Source: an uncultured Christensenella sp. (GTDB lineage Bacteria; Bacillota; Clostridia; Christensenellales; Borkfalkiaceae). From it: 64,000 nucleotides of DNA. Under the pieces are notes generated by a model. The model had not been told where the DNA came from. It saw only the letters and a list, made by a program, of their open reading frames with translations, and made no database searches. The stretch's first letter is position 1; each line of letters starts with the position of its first letter. The position numbers were made by a program, and so were the translations under genes. Below, one piece after another: positions 1-8,156 of this stretch. The stretch lies in NCBI GenBank assembly GCA_910583855.1, contig CAJTYL010000005.1, positions 62,001 to 126,000 on the forward strand, read 5' to 3'.

Positions 1-1
1 C

Positions 2-1342
2 ATAAACACGATTGATATCGTCTGCGTAAATCTCTATCCTTTCAAGGCAACGCTTGCAAAAGGCGCGGACTTTGCCGAGTGTGTCGAAAACATCGATATC
101 GGCGGACCCACTATGATAAGGGCGGCGGCGAAGAACTATCAGGACGTTGCTGTTATTGTCGACCCCAAGGATTACGACAAGGTTCTTTCCGAGCTTGAAA
201 ACGGCGGAGTAACTATAGAAACGAAGAAGTATCTTCAATATAAAGTTTTTGCGCATACGGCTGTTTACGACTGCCTTATTTCCAACTACCTTGCCGCGCA
301 GCTCGGCATAGAATTCCCCGACGAGGTAACCTTCGCTTATTCAAAGGCGCAGGATATGCGTTACGGCGAAAATCCACAACAGCAAGCCGTATTCTATAAG
401 GAGCAGTTTATCCGCAAGGGCTCGCTTTCAAGTTCAAAGCAGATATGGGGCAAGGAGCTCTCATATAACAACGTAAACGATGCTAACGGCGCGTTGGAGC
501 TTTTGAAAGAATTCGGCTCTACGCCCGCGGTCGTTGCCTGCAAACACGCAAATCCATGCGGAGTCGGGACGGGTAAAACAATTCACGAAGCTTATCTCCG
601 CGCTTACGAAAGCGACCCCGTTTCTGTGTTCGGCGGAATACTTGCAATAAACGGCAATGTGGACAAGGACACGGCAGCAGAAATAAACAAAATATTTATC
701 GAAATAGTCATGGCACCCGATTACACGTCGGAAGCATTGGAGATTTTAGAGCAAAAGAAAAATATCCGTATTCTCAAAATCGAAGATATTTCAGCAAGGC
801 GCGAAGAGACGGCTTACGATATGAAAAAGGTCTATGGCGGGCTTCTTGTTCAGCGGTATGACGAAAGCTTAATACGCGGTGAGGATACGGGTCTATTCAA
901 GACGAGAGCAAGCGTAGAGGTCAGCGTTCTTCCGGGCGGCAAAGAAAGAACGGTTTACGGGCTCGGCGTAGTTACCGACCGCGCACCTACCGAGGAAGAG
1001 ACAGAGGCTATGCTGTTTGCGTGGAAGGTAGTAAAACATACCAAATCCAATGCAATCGTAATCGGCAAGGTGGGAAGAACAACGGGTATAGGAATGGGAC
1101 AGACTAACCGCATTTGGGCTGCGCAACAGGCAATCGCTCACGCCGGTAGCGAAGCAAAGGGTTCGGTTATGGCTTCGGACGCCTTCTTCCCCTTCTCCGA
1201 CTGCGTGGAAGAGTGCGTAAAGGCAGGTATCACCGCAATCATTCAACCCGGCGGTTCAATTCAGGACAAGGCTTCCGTTGAAGCCTGCAACGCTGCAGGC
1301 ATTGCTATGGTGTTCGTCGGCGACCGTCACTTTAAACACTGA
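2..1342 (+). CDS. purH: PurH, bifunctional AICAR transformylase / IMP cyclohydrolase (5' end outside window)
   Basis: Catalyses the last two steps of IMP synthesis: formylation of AICAR, then ring closure. The reading frame is open from base 2, so the gene begins before the window; 446 residues are visible against about 510 for the family, so roughly 65-70 N-terminal residues are missing. The visible N-terminal part holds the cyclohydrolase signature (VNLYPF, then ENIDIGGPTMIRAAAKN). The transformylase domain follows, with KHANPCGVG, SDPVSVFGG, GMGQTNR and SDAFFPF motifs. It ends 53 nt before purD and belongs to a purH-purD-purL run. An ATG at 113 lies inside the conserved core and is not the start. 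Confidence 0.97.
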   Translation: MNTIDIVCVNLYPFKATLAKGADFAECVENIDIGGPTMIRAAAKNYQDVAVIVDPKDYDKVLSELENGGVTIETKKYLQYKVFAHTAVYDCLISNYLAAQLGIEFPDEVTFAYSKAQDMRYGENPQQQAVFYKEQFIRKGSLSSSKQIWGKELSYNNVNDANGALELLKEFGSTPAVVACKHANPCGVGTGKTIHEAYLRAYESDPVSVFGGILAINGNVDKDTAAEINKIFIEIVMAPDYTSEALEILEQKKNIRILKIEDISARREETAYDMKKVYGGLLVQRYDESLIRGEDTGLFKTRASVEVSVLPGGKERTVYGLGVVTDRAPTEEETEAMLFAWKVVKHTKSNAIVIGKVGRTTGIGMGQTNRIWAAQQAIAHAGSEAKGSVMASDAFFPFSDCVEECVKAGITAIIQPGGSIQDKASVEACNAAGIAMVFVGDRHFKH

Positions 1343-1354
1343 TTTTTTCAATTT

Positions 1355-1378
1355 CCCCCCATATATGTGCCAACTAAC
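1355..1378 (+). promoter_or_regulatory. Intergenic C-run/ATATG/TAAC motif, copy A
   Basis: Between purH and purD. A C-run is followed after three bases by ATATG, then four bases and AACTAAC. It is the most divergent of four copies (the others are at 2686, 7055 and 48944). No G-run partner is seen upstream. Function unknown. Confidence 0.35.
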
Positions 1379-1395
1379 AATAAAAAGAGGATTTT

Positions 1396-2676
1396 ATGAA
1401 CGTACTCGTGATAGGAAACGGTGGCAGAGAACACGCCTTATTACTCGCACTTAAAAAGAGCAAAAAGGTTGATAAGCTTTACTGTATGAAAGGCAATGCG
1501 GGTACCGCACAGATTGCCGAGAACGTTGATGTCAATTATATGAATATTGACGCTGTCAAGTCCTTTGCGGCGGAGCATCCTGAAATTGATTACTATGTAG
1601 TCGCGCCCGACGACCCTTTGGCTATGGGGCTTGTCGACGAGTTGGAAGCGCTAGGCAAACGCTGTTTCGGGCCGCGGAAGAACGCCGCAATTATCGAGTC
1701 AAGCAAGGCTTTTTCAAAAGAACTTATGAAAAAGTATAATATCCCTACGGCGGAAGCCGAAATTTTCAGCGATTACGATAAGGCTTTGGAATACGTACGT
1801 AAAAAGGGGGCGCCTATCGTTTTAAAGGCCGACGGGCTTGCGCTTGGCAAAGGCGTCTTAGTCTGTGAAGATTTAAAGCATGCGGAAGAGGGATTGAAAG
1901 AAATTATGCTTGATAAGTCCTTCGGCGCTGCGGGTAACGTCGTAGTTATAGAAGAATGTTTAAAAGGTCTGAAATATACCCCAGGCGAAGAGGTATCCGT
2001 GCTTGCCTTTACCGACGGTAAAACTATAGTTCCTATGATTTCGTCTTGCGACCATAAACGCGCAAACGATAGGGATAAGGGCTTGAATACTGGCGGTATG
2101 GGCACGTTTTCACCCTGTCCGTTCTGGACTAATGAGCTTGAAAAGGAAGTTCTTGAAACGATAATGATTCCTACCGTTAAAGCGATGAATGCGGAGGGGA
2201 GAACCTTTAAAGGTTGCCTTTATTTCGGACTTATGCGTACGGATAAAGGGATGAAAGTGGTGGAATACAACTCCCGTTTCGGCGACCCCGAAACGCAAGT
2301 CGTTCTCCCTATGTTAAAGACCGATTTAATGGAAATTTTCGAGGCGGTTACCGAAGGACGGCTTGCGGATTTGGAAATCGAATGGGAAGAGGGCGCATGC
2401 GTGTGCGTCGTGCTTGCAAGCGGCGGGTATCCTTTAAGCTATGCTAAGGGCAAGGAAATTACTATCGGTGACGTGGCAGACGTGCAGATTGTCCATGCCG
2501 GTACTGCAATAAAGGACGGCAAATTGATTACTAACGGCGGTAGAGTTTTAGGTGTAGTCGCAAAGGGTAAAAACGTTGAAGACGCCAGAAGAAAAGCGTA
2601 TAAAGCCGTTGACGATATAAGCTGGGATAATATGTTTTACCGCACCGATATCGGTTTGAAATATCGGCAAGGTTAA
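1396..2676 (+). CDS. purD: PurD, phosphoribosylamine-glycine ligase
   Basis: GAR synthetase: ATP-dependent joining of phosphoribosylamine and glycine, step 2 of purine synthesis. 426 residues, normal for the family. The N-terminal domain has GNGGREHAL at residues 7-15. The ATP-grasp core includes LKADGLALGKGV and NTGGMGTFSP (around residues 231-239), then YNSRFGDPETQ metal/ATP-binding residues and a short C-terminal domain. The start is supported by AGAGGA eight bases upstream. It sits between purH and purL, probably co-transcribed. Confidence 0.97.
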   Translation: MNVLVIGNGGREHALLLALKKSKKVDKLYCMKGNAGTAQIAENVDVNYMNIDAVKSFAAEHPEIDYYVVAPDDPLAMGLVDELEALGKRCFGPRKNAAIIESSKAFSKELMKKYNIPTAEAEIFSDYDKALEYVRKKGAPIVLKADGLALGKGVLVCEDLKHAEEGLKEIMLDKSFGAAGNVVVIEECLKGLKYTPGEEVSVLAFTDGKTIVPMISSCDHKRANDRDKGLNTGGMGTFSPCPFWTNELEKEVLETIMIPTVKAMNAEGRTFKGCLYFGLMRTDKGMKVVEYNSRFGDPETQVVLPMLKTDLMEIFEAVTEGRLADLEIEWEEGACVCVVLASGGYPLSYAKGKEITIGDVADVQIVHAGTAIKDGKLITNGGRVLGVVAKGKNVEDARRKAYKAVDDISWDNMFYRTDIGLKYRQG

Positions 2677-2685
2677 TACGGTAGA

Positions 2686-2709
2686 CCCCATTATATGCTT
2701 GAAATAACG
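2686..2709 (+). promoter_or_regulatory. Intergenic C-run/ATATG/TAAC motif, copy B
   Basis: Between purD and purL. It shares the 17-mer ATATGCTTGAAATAACG exactly with copy C at 7063-7079, preceded at the same distance by CCCC. AATACG upstream can pair with CGTGTT downstream, which is weak evidence for a fold. Function unknown. Confidence 0.45.
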
Positions 2710-2735
2710 TGTTTTTTGTTATAAAAAGGTAAAAT

Positions 2736-5700
2736 ATGATATATAGAATTTTCGTTAAAAAGAAGGACGATTTGCAGGCAAAAAAAGTTAAGGAAGATAT
2801 ACAAAATCTTCTTAAAATCAACTTAAAAAGCGTTCGCAAGTTTTTGAGGTATGACGTTGAAGGACTATCCGAAGAGGAGTTTAAAGCGGCTGTTACATGC
2901 GTGTTTTCGGAACCCCCCGTCGATAACGTTTTCTATGAAAGCGTAGAGTTCGGCAAAGATGAAAAAGTGTTTGCCGTAGCTTATCTTACGGGTCAGTACG
3001 ACCAACGCGCGGATAGCGCGGCACAGTGTGTTCAGCTTTTAACACAAAAGGAACGCCCCCTTATTAAATGCGCTCAGGTTTATGCCGTTTCGGGAGTTGA
3101 CGAAAGCGAGCTTGCGATAATAAAAAGGCATCTTATCAACCCCGTTGAAAGCGAGGAGGTTTCTTTTGATAAGCCTACGTCTCTCGGGCACGAGGCAATA
3201 AACGCGGAGGACGTGAAGGAAGTTGAAAATTTCATTGAATTAACGGGTGCGCAGATAAAAGATTATCACGCGCAAACAGGGCTTGCTATGTCGGTTGAGG
3301 ATTTAGCGTTTGTCCGCGACTATTTCAAAAAAGAGAAGAGAAATCCCACCGAAACGGAAATCAGGGTCATTGACACCTATTGGTCCGACCATTGCCGTCA
3401 TACTACGTTTGCAACCGAAATAAAAAAAATAAAAATCAACGGCAATAACGTTCACGTTAAAAACGCTCTTGAACTTTATAATAATCTCTTTGATGAACTT
3501 TATAAAGGTAGAACTGACAAATATCCCTGTCTAATGGATATTGCAACTATTGCTGTTAAAAAGCTGAAAAAAGAGGGCAAGCTTGACAATCTGGACGAAT
3601 CCGACGAAATCAACGCCTGCTCCATAAAGATTGACGCAACCTTGGACGGTAAGCCCGAGAAGTACACGATAATGTTCAAGAACGAAACGCACAACCACCC
3701 CACGGAGATTGAACCGTTCGGCGGCGCAGCTACCTGCTTGGGCGGCGCTATCCGCGACCCCCTGTCGGGCAGAACCTACGTCTTGCAGTCAATGCGTGTA
3801 ACGGGTTGTGCCGACCCTACCGAGCCTATTGAAAATACCTTGACGGGCAAGCTTCCGCAAAGGGTTATAACCCAAACGGCGGCGGCGGGCTTTTCTTCCT
3901 ACGGCAATCAGATAGGGCTTGCTACTGGGCAGGTAGATGAAGTCTATCATCCGGGTTATAAAGCAAAAAGGCTTGAAACAGGTTTCGTCGTTGGCGGCGC
4001 CAAATCCGATATGATTTACCGCGCAAGACCCGAAAAAGGCGACGTTATTATTCTTTTGGGCGGTGAAACGGGGCGCGACGGCTGCGGCGGAGCAACGGGC
4101 TCTTCAAAGGCGCACGATAAAAAGTCGGTGCAGACTTGCGGCGCGGAGGTGCAGAAGGGCAACGCGCTGACCGAAAGAAAAATTCAACGCCTTTTCCTTA
4201 ACGGAAAAGTTACGGAAATGATTAAAAAATGCAACGATTTCGGTGCGGGCGGCGTTTCGGTTGCAATTGGCGAGCTTGCCGACGGACTTATAATCGAGCT
4301 TGACAAAGTGCCTAAAAAGTACGAAGGGCTTTCGGGTACGGAGCTTGCAATTTCCGAATCTCAGGAGAGGATGGCTGTAGTCGTCGAAGCGAAAAATGCG
4401 GAGAAATTCATAGAACTTGCCGCAGAGGAAAACCTTACAGCAACCGTGGTGGCAACCGTTACTGACGACAGGCGGATGAAAATGCTTCATCGCGGCAAGG
4501 CAATAGTTGATATTTCGCGTGATTTTCTCGTTACCAACGGCGTGAAGCAGGTTATTGACGCGGAGATTAACGAAACGGTAACCGATTTCTTCAATGCTCC
4601 TAAGCAAACGGCGTTTAAAGATAAGCTTTTAAATACGCTGTCACGGCTTAACGTTTGCTCAAAAAAAGGACTTTCCGAGATGTTCGACAGTACTATAGGC
4701 GCAAAATCCGTATATATGCCGTTTGGCGGCAAGCACCAACTTACGCCCGTCATCGCTATGGCTGCAAAGCTTATCGGCAGTGAAACCGACGATTGCACGG
4801 TTTCGGCTTACGGATACAGCCCCGAACTTATGTCGTCATCCCCGTTCACGGGAGCGATATATTCAATAGTCGCGTCGGTTTCAAAATTAGTTGCAAGCGG
4901 CGCAAAAGCAGACGACGTCCGCCTATCTTTACAAGAATTCTTTATGCGCCTTAGGGACAATAAGAAGAGGTGGGGCGTACCGCTTGCGGCTCTATTGGGC
5001 GCGTTGTACGCGCAAATAAATTTAGGGCTCGGCGCAATAGGCGGCAAGGACAGTATGAGCGGCACTTTCGAAGATATCGACGTTCCTCCGACGCTCATAT
5101 CTTTTGCGCTTGCACCAGCAAAGGCTTCAAAGCTCATAACGAACGTTTTAACCCGTACCGGCGAAAATCTTTATCTTTTGCCTATACCGAAGGATAAGAA
5201 TTTTATCCCCGGATTTAAGGGTCTTAAAATTATTTATGACCGCGTTAATTCAAGCATATATGGGGGGCAAATGACTTTTGCGACCGTAGTTGAAGCGGGT
5301 GGAGCGGCTGCTGCCGTTGCAAAATCCTGCTTTGGTAACGGGCTTGGCTTCAACTTTGAGTGCGGCTACGAAACTGCATTTAAGGAGGGCTACGGCGATA
5401 TTATAGTATCCGTTAAGGATGAGGCGGTTCTTGACGGTTTGGACTACGCGTATCTCGGTTCAACCGCAAAGAAGGACTTCGTTTTCGGCAAAGAGAAAGT
5501 CAAGTATTCGGACGCGCTTAAAGCGTATACAGGAAAGCTTGAAAGTGTGTTTCCCACTACCGCCAAGGCTGATGGAAAAGTTCCGAATTGCGATTATAAG
5601 AAGGGCGGCATTTGCTGCAACGTTGCTGTAAAAATTGCAAAGCCCCGCGTATTTATTCCGACATTCCCGGGGACAAACTGCGAGCTTGACACAGCCCGTG

Positions 5701-6437
5701 CGTTCAAAGCTGCGGGTGCGGAAACGGAAATTTTAGTTATTAAAAACCGCACTTCCGCAGACATCGAAGAGAGCGTTCAGGCAATTATAAAGGCAATCGA
5801 TAGGACGAATATAATTGCTTTCCCCGGTGGCTTCTCCGGCGGCGACGAGCCTGACGGTTCGGGCAAATTCATTGCAACCACATTCAAGAACCCTGCTATT
5901 TCGGAAAAAATAATGGAACTTTTGAACAACCGCGACGGGCTTGTCATGGGTATATGCAACGGTTTCCAGGCGTTAATAAAGCTCGGACTTGTGCCTTACG
6001 GTAAGGTGTGCCCGCTTAATTCCGATTCGCCTACTTTGACTTTTAATAATATTGCCCGTCACGTTTCAACAATGGCGGAGATCCGCGTTGCGTCTACGTT
6101 AAGTCCGTGGCTTTCGGCTTGCAAGGTTGGGGAAGTGTATTCCGTTCCCGTATCGCACGGTGAAGGGAAGTTGGTTGCCCCCGTCAAAGAACTCGAACTT
6201 ATGAAAAAGAACGGACAGATAGCTACGCAGTACGTCGACCTGAACGGTAAGCCCACGCTGGTAAGTCCTTATAACCCCAACGGCAGCACGTGGGCGATAG
6301 AGGGCATAACATCACCTGACGGTAGGGTTTTCGGTAAAATGGGGCACAGTGAAAGAGTAGGAGAAAACCTTTATAAGAACTTTGACGGTAACTTCGATAT
6401 GAAAATATTTGAAAGCGGAGTTAAATATTTTAAATAA
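2736..6437 (+). CDS. purL: PurL, phosphoribosylformylglycinamidine synthase (large single-chain form)
   Basis: Converts FGAR to FGAM using glutamine and ATP. It is the fused form: a PurS-like N-terminal part, two AIRS-type synthetase halves (for example DTYWSDHCRHTTF, FKNETHNHPTEIEPFGGAATC, GAGGVSVAIGE), and a C-terminal class I glutaminase from about residue 975. Glutaminase motifs are FPGTNCELDTA, the nucleophile in GICNGFQ (C1074) and VSHGEG. At 1233 residues it is slightly shorter than the proteobacterial enzyme, as is usual in Clostridia. An AAAGG lies just upstream of the ATG. Last of the purH-D-L run. Confidence 0.97.
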   Translation: MIYRIFVKKKDDLQAKKVKEDIQNLLKINLKSVRKFLRYDVEGLSEEEFKAAVTCVFSEPPVDNVFYESVEFGKDEKVFAVAYLTGQYDQRADSAAQCVQLLTQKERPLIKCAQVYAVSGVDESELAIIKRHLINPVESEEVSFDKPTSLGHEAINAEDVKEVENFIELTGAQIKDYHAQTGLAMSVEDLAFVRDYFKKEKRNPTETEIRVIDTYWSDHCRHTTFATEIKKIKINGNNVHVKNALELYNNLFDELYKGRTDKYPCLMDIATIAVKKLKKEGKLDNLDESDEINACSIKIDATLDGKPEKYTIMFKNETHNHPTEIEPFGGAATCLGGAIRDPLSGRTYVLQSMRVTGCADPTEPIENTLTGKLPQRVITQTAAAGFSSYGNQIGLATGQVDEVYHPGYKAKRLETGFVVGGAKSDMIYRARPEKGDVIILLGGETGRDGCGGATGSSKAHDKKSVQTCGAEVQKGNALTERKIQRLFLNGKVTEMIKKCNDFGAGGVSVAIGELADGLIIELDKVPKKYEGLSGTELAISESQERMAVVVEAKNAEKFIELAAEENLTATVVATVTDDRRMKMLHRGKAIVDISRDFLVTNGVKQVIDAEINETVTDFFNAPKQTAFKDKLLNTLSRLNVCSKKGLSEMFDSTIGAKSVYMPFGGKHQLTPVIAMAAKLIGSETDDCTVSAYGYSPELMSSSPFTGAIYSIVASVSKLVASGAKADDVRLSLQEFFMRLRDNKKRWGVPLAALLGALYAQINLGLGAIGGKDSMSGTFEDIDVPPTLISFALAPAKASKLITNVLTRTGENLYLLPIPKDKNFIPGFKGLKIIYDRVNSSIYGGQMTFATVVEAGGAAAAVAKSCFGNGLGFNFECGYETAFKEGYGDIIVSVKDEAVLDGLDYAYLGSTAKKDFVFGKEKVKYSDALKAYTGKLESVFPTTAKADGKVPNCDYKKGGICCNVAVKIAKPRVFIPTFPGTNCELDTARAFKAAGAETEILVIKNRTSADIEESVQAIIKAIDRTNIIAFPGGFSGGDEPDGSGKFIATTFKNPAISEKIMELLNNRDGLVMGICNGFQALIKLGLVPYGKVCPLNSDSPTLTFNNIARHVSTMAEIRVASTLSPWLSACKVGEVYSVPVSHGEGKLVAPVKELELMKKNGQIATQYVDLNGKPTLVSPYNPNGSTWAIEGITSPDGRVFGKMGHSERVGENLYKNFDGNFDMKIFESGVKYFK

Positions 6438-6497
6438 GATTTAAACGTAAAAGCCTTAATTTGCTTTTTGGCGTTCAAGTCAAAGTTACGCAAATAC

Positions 6498-6526
6498 TTT
6501 ACAATTTGATTATTTTGTGTTAAAAT
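6498..6526 (+). promoter_or_regulatory. nrdR promoter
   Basis: TTTACA at 6498-6503, a 17-nt spacer and TAAAAT at 6521-6526, upstream of nrdR. Confidence 0.6.
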
Positions 6527-6536
6527 ATAAATCACG

Positions 6537-6552
6537 ATACTATATGCTGTAC
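6537..6552 (+). promoter_or_regulatory. Possible NrdR box in the nrdR leader
   Basis: ATACTATATGCTGTAC matches about 10 of 16 positions of the NrdR-box pattern ACAC-TATATA-type palindrome. It starts a few bases after the predicted +1 of nrdR, a good position for autorepression. Only one box is seen, where tandem boxes are usual. Confidence 0.35.
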
Positions 6553-6566
6553 AAAGGGATTAATTT

Positions 6567-7028
6567 ATGAGATGTTTATTTTGCGGCTGTGAAGACAGCA
6601 AGGTAATAGACAGCCGTTCCGCCGACGAAGGCAGAACGATTAGACGCAGAAGAGAGTGTACGAATTGCGGTAAGCGCTACACTACGTACGAAACGATTGA
6701 GGATACGCCCGTTCTTGTCGTTAAAACTAGCGGACTCCGTCAGGCGTTTGACGCAGGCAAGATTAAAAACGGAATTATAAAATCCTGTGAAAAACGCCCC
6801 GTATCGCTTACGACTATCGATGAAATGGTTTCTGCCGTAACCAAGAAAGTTTATAACTCTATGGAGCAGGAAATTTCCTCTAAGCAGATAGGCGAAATGG
6901 TTATGGAAGAGCTTAAAAAGGTGGACGAAGTTGCTTACGTACGCTATGCAAGCGTGTACCGTTCGTTTAAGGATATCCCAAGCTTTATGGACGAATTGCA
7001 GAAGCTTATCGACAGCAAAAAACTTTAA
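6567..7028 (+). CDS. nrdR: NrdR, transcriptional repressor of ribonucleotide reductase genes
   Basis: Zinc-ribbon plus ATP-cone repressor that senses ATP/dATP and controls nrd operons. 153 residues, typical. The N-terminal zinc ribbon uses C3, C6, C31 and C34, followed by the conserved RRRREC and RYTTYE segments. The ATP-cone covers about residues 48-135. An AAAGGG lies eleven bases before the ATG. It has its own promoter, and a possible NrdR box at 6537 suggests autoregulation. ispG follows after copy C of the intergenic motif. Confidence 0.96.
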   Translation: MRCLFCGCEDSKVIDSRSADEGRTIRRRRECTNCGKRYTTYETIEDTPVLVVKTSGLRQAFDAGKIKNGIIKSCEKRPVSLTTIDEMVSAVTKKVYNSMEQEISSKQIGEMVMEELKKVDEVAYVRYASVYRSFKDIPSFMDELQKLIDSKKL

Positions 7029-7054
7029 ATTAATTGAGGGGGTAAAATTAATTG

Positions 7055-7079
7055 CCCCCGTAATATGCTTGAAATAACG
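7055..7079 (+). promoter_or_regulatory. Intergenic C-run/ATATG/TAAC motif, copy C
   Basis: Between nrdR and the preferred ispG start. It shares a 17-mer exactly with copy B. Here the C-run can pair with an upstream G-run: GGGGGTAA at 7038-7045 against TTGCCCCC at 7052-7059, an 8-bp stem with one wobble. The ATG inside the motif (7065) is in frame with ispG, which makes the start ambiguous. Confidence 0.5.
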
Positions 7080-7100
7080 CAGTTTTGGGCAAAAGACGAT

Positions 7101-8156
7101 ATGATATATTCAACTAAAAAAATCAATATTGGCGGCGTTTACGTAGGCGGTGGGGAAAGCGTAAAAATTCAGTCGATGTGCACGACCAAAACGAGCGCCG
7201 TCGATAACACGGTAAACCAGATTACTAAGCTTGCCGAAGCGGGATGTGAAATTATCAGGGTTTCCGTTCTTGACGAAGAGGACGCTATAGCCGTAAAAAA
7301 AATAAAGGAAAGAATAAGTATCCCTATCGTTGCGGATATTCATTTTTCTTCCCGCCTTGCCGTGCTTGCAATAGAAAACGGCGCGGACAAGATACGTATA
7401 AATCCCGGTAACATCGGTGGTGAGAAGGAAATAAAGCTTGTTGCCGACTGTATTAAGTCGCATAAAATTTCCGTTCGCGTAGGTGCCAATACTGGTAGCG
7501 TTGAGGAAAAATTTCTCAAAAAATACGGCAAGAACGAAAATTCTCTTGTTGAAAGCGCGTTAAACAGCGTTTCGGTGCTGGAAAGATACGGTGTTAACGA
7601 TATAGTTATTTCGGTTAAAGCCTCGTCCGTTCCGCTCACCGTCAAGGCGTATAGGTTGCTTGCGTCGCGTACCGACTATCCCTTGCACTTGGGCGTGACC
7701 GAAGCGGGTACGGAACAAATGGCTGTCGTTAAATCTTCGGCAGCTCTCGGCGCGCTTCTGTTGGATGGGATAGGCGACACGTTGCGGGTCTCAATAACCG
7801 ACGACCCCGTGAAGGAAGTCGTTGCTGCAAGACGGCTTCTGCGCGCCGTCGGACGGGATGAAAACTTTGTCGACGTAATTTCTTGCCCAACTTGCGGCAG
7901 ATGCCTGTGGGACTCTATGGAGCTTGCAAAAAAAGTCGGCTCTTTCGTTGAGGGAAGTAATAAAAAATTGAAGATCGCCGTTATGGGCTGTGTGGTTAAC
8001 GGTCCAGGAGAAGCAAAGGACTGCGATTTGGGAATTGCCGGCGCAAAGGACTATTGCGTAATTTTCAAAAACGGCGAAATTGTAAAAAAGGTTGCGGCAG
8101 GTGTTGCCGAAAAAGAATTTTTCAAGGAGATTAACGCGCTTTTAAATGACCGATGA
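7101..8156 (+). CDS. ispG: IspG, (E)-4-hydroxy-3-methylbut-2-enyl diphosphate synthase
   Basis: Fourth-to-last step of the MEP isoprenoid pathway: reductive conversion of MEcPP to HMBPP on a [4Fe-4S] cluster. From ATG 7101 the product is 351 residues, beginning with the family's conserved N-terminus and then VKIQSMC. A TIM barrel is followed by the cluster-binding part with SCPTCGRC (C262, C265) and MGCVVNGPGE (C297). A longer start at ATG 7065 would add 12 residues that look unlike the family and lie in the repeated intergenic motif. Neither start has a good SD. The stop overlaps the next gene by 11 nt. Confidence 0.93.
   Translation: MIYSTKKINIGGVYVGGGESVKIQSMCTTKTSAVDNTVNQITKLAEAGCEIIRVSVLDEEDAIAVKKIKERISIPIVADIHFSSRLAVLAIENGADKIRINPGNIGGEKEIKLVADCIKSHKISVRVGANTGSVEEKFLKKYGKNENSLVESALNSVSVLERYGVNDIVISVKASSVPLTVKAYRLLASRTDYPLHLGVTEAGTEQMAVVKSSAALGALLLDGIGDTLRVSITDDPVKEVVAARRLLRAVGRDENFVDVISCPTCGRCLWDSMELAKKVGSFVEGSNKKLKIAVMGCVVNGPGEAKDCDLGIAGAKDYCVIFKNGEIVKKVAAGVAEKEFFKEINALLNDR

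Noticed and set aside
1355..1378. preQ1 or other known riboswitch for the C-run/ATATG/TAAC motif
   Set aside because: The ACTAAC ending and C-run recall preQ1-I, but the required stem and A-rich loop are absent in copies A and B, and the downstream genes do not fit.
7065..7100. ispG starting at ATG 7065
   Set aside because: The extra 12 residues come from a repeated intergenic motif, lack family similarity and have no adjacent SD; not fully excluded.
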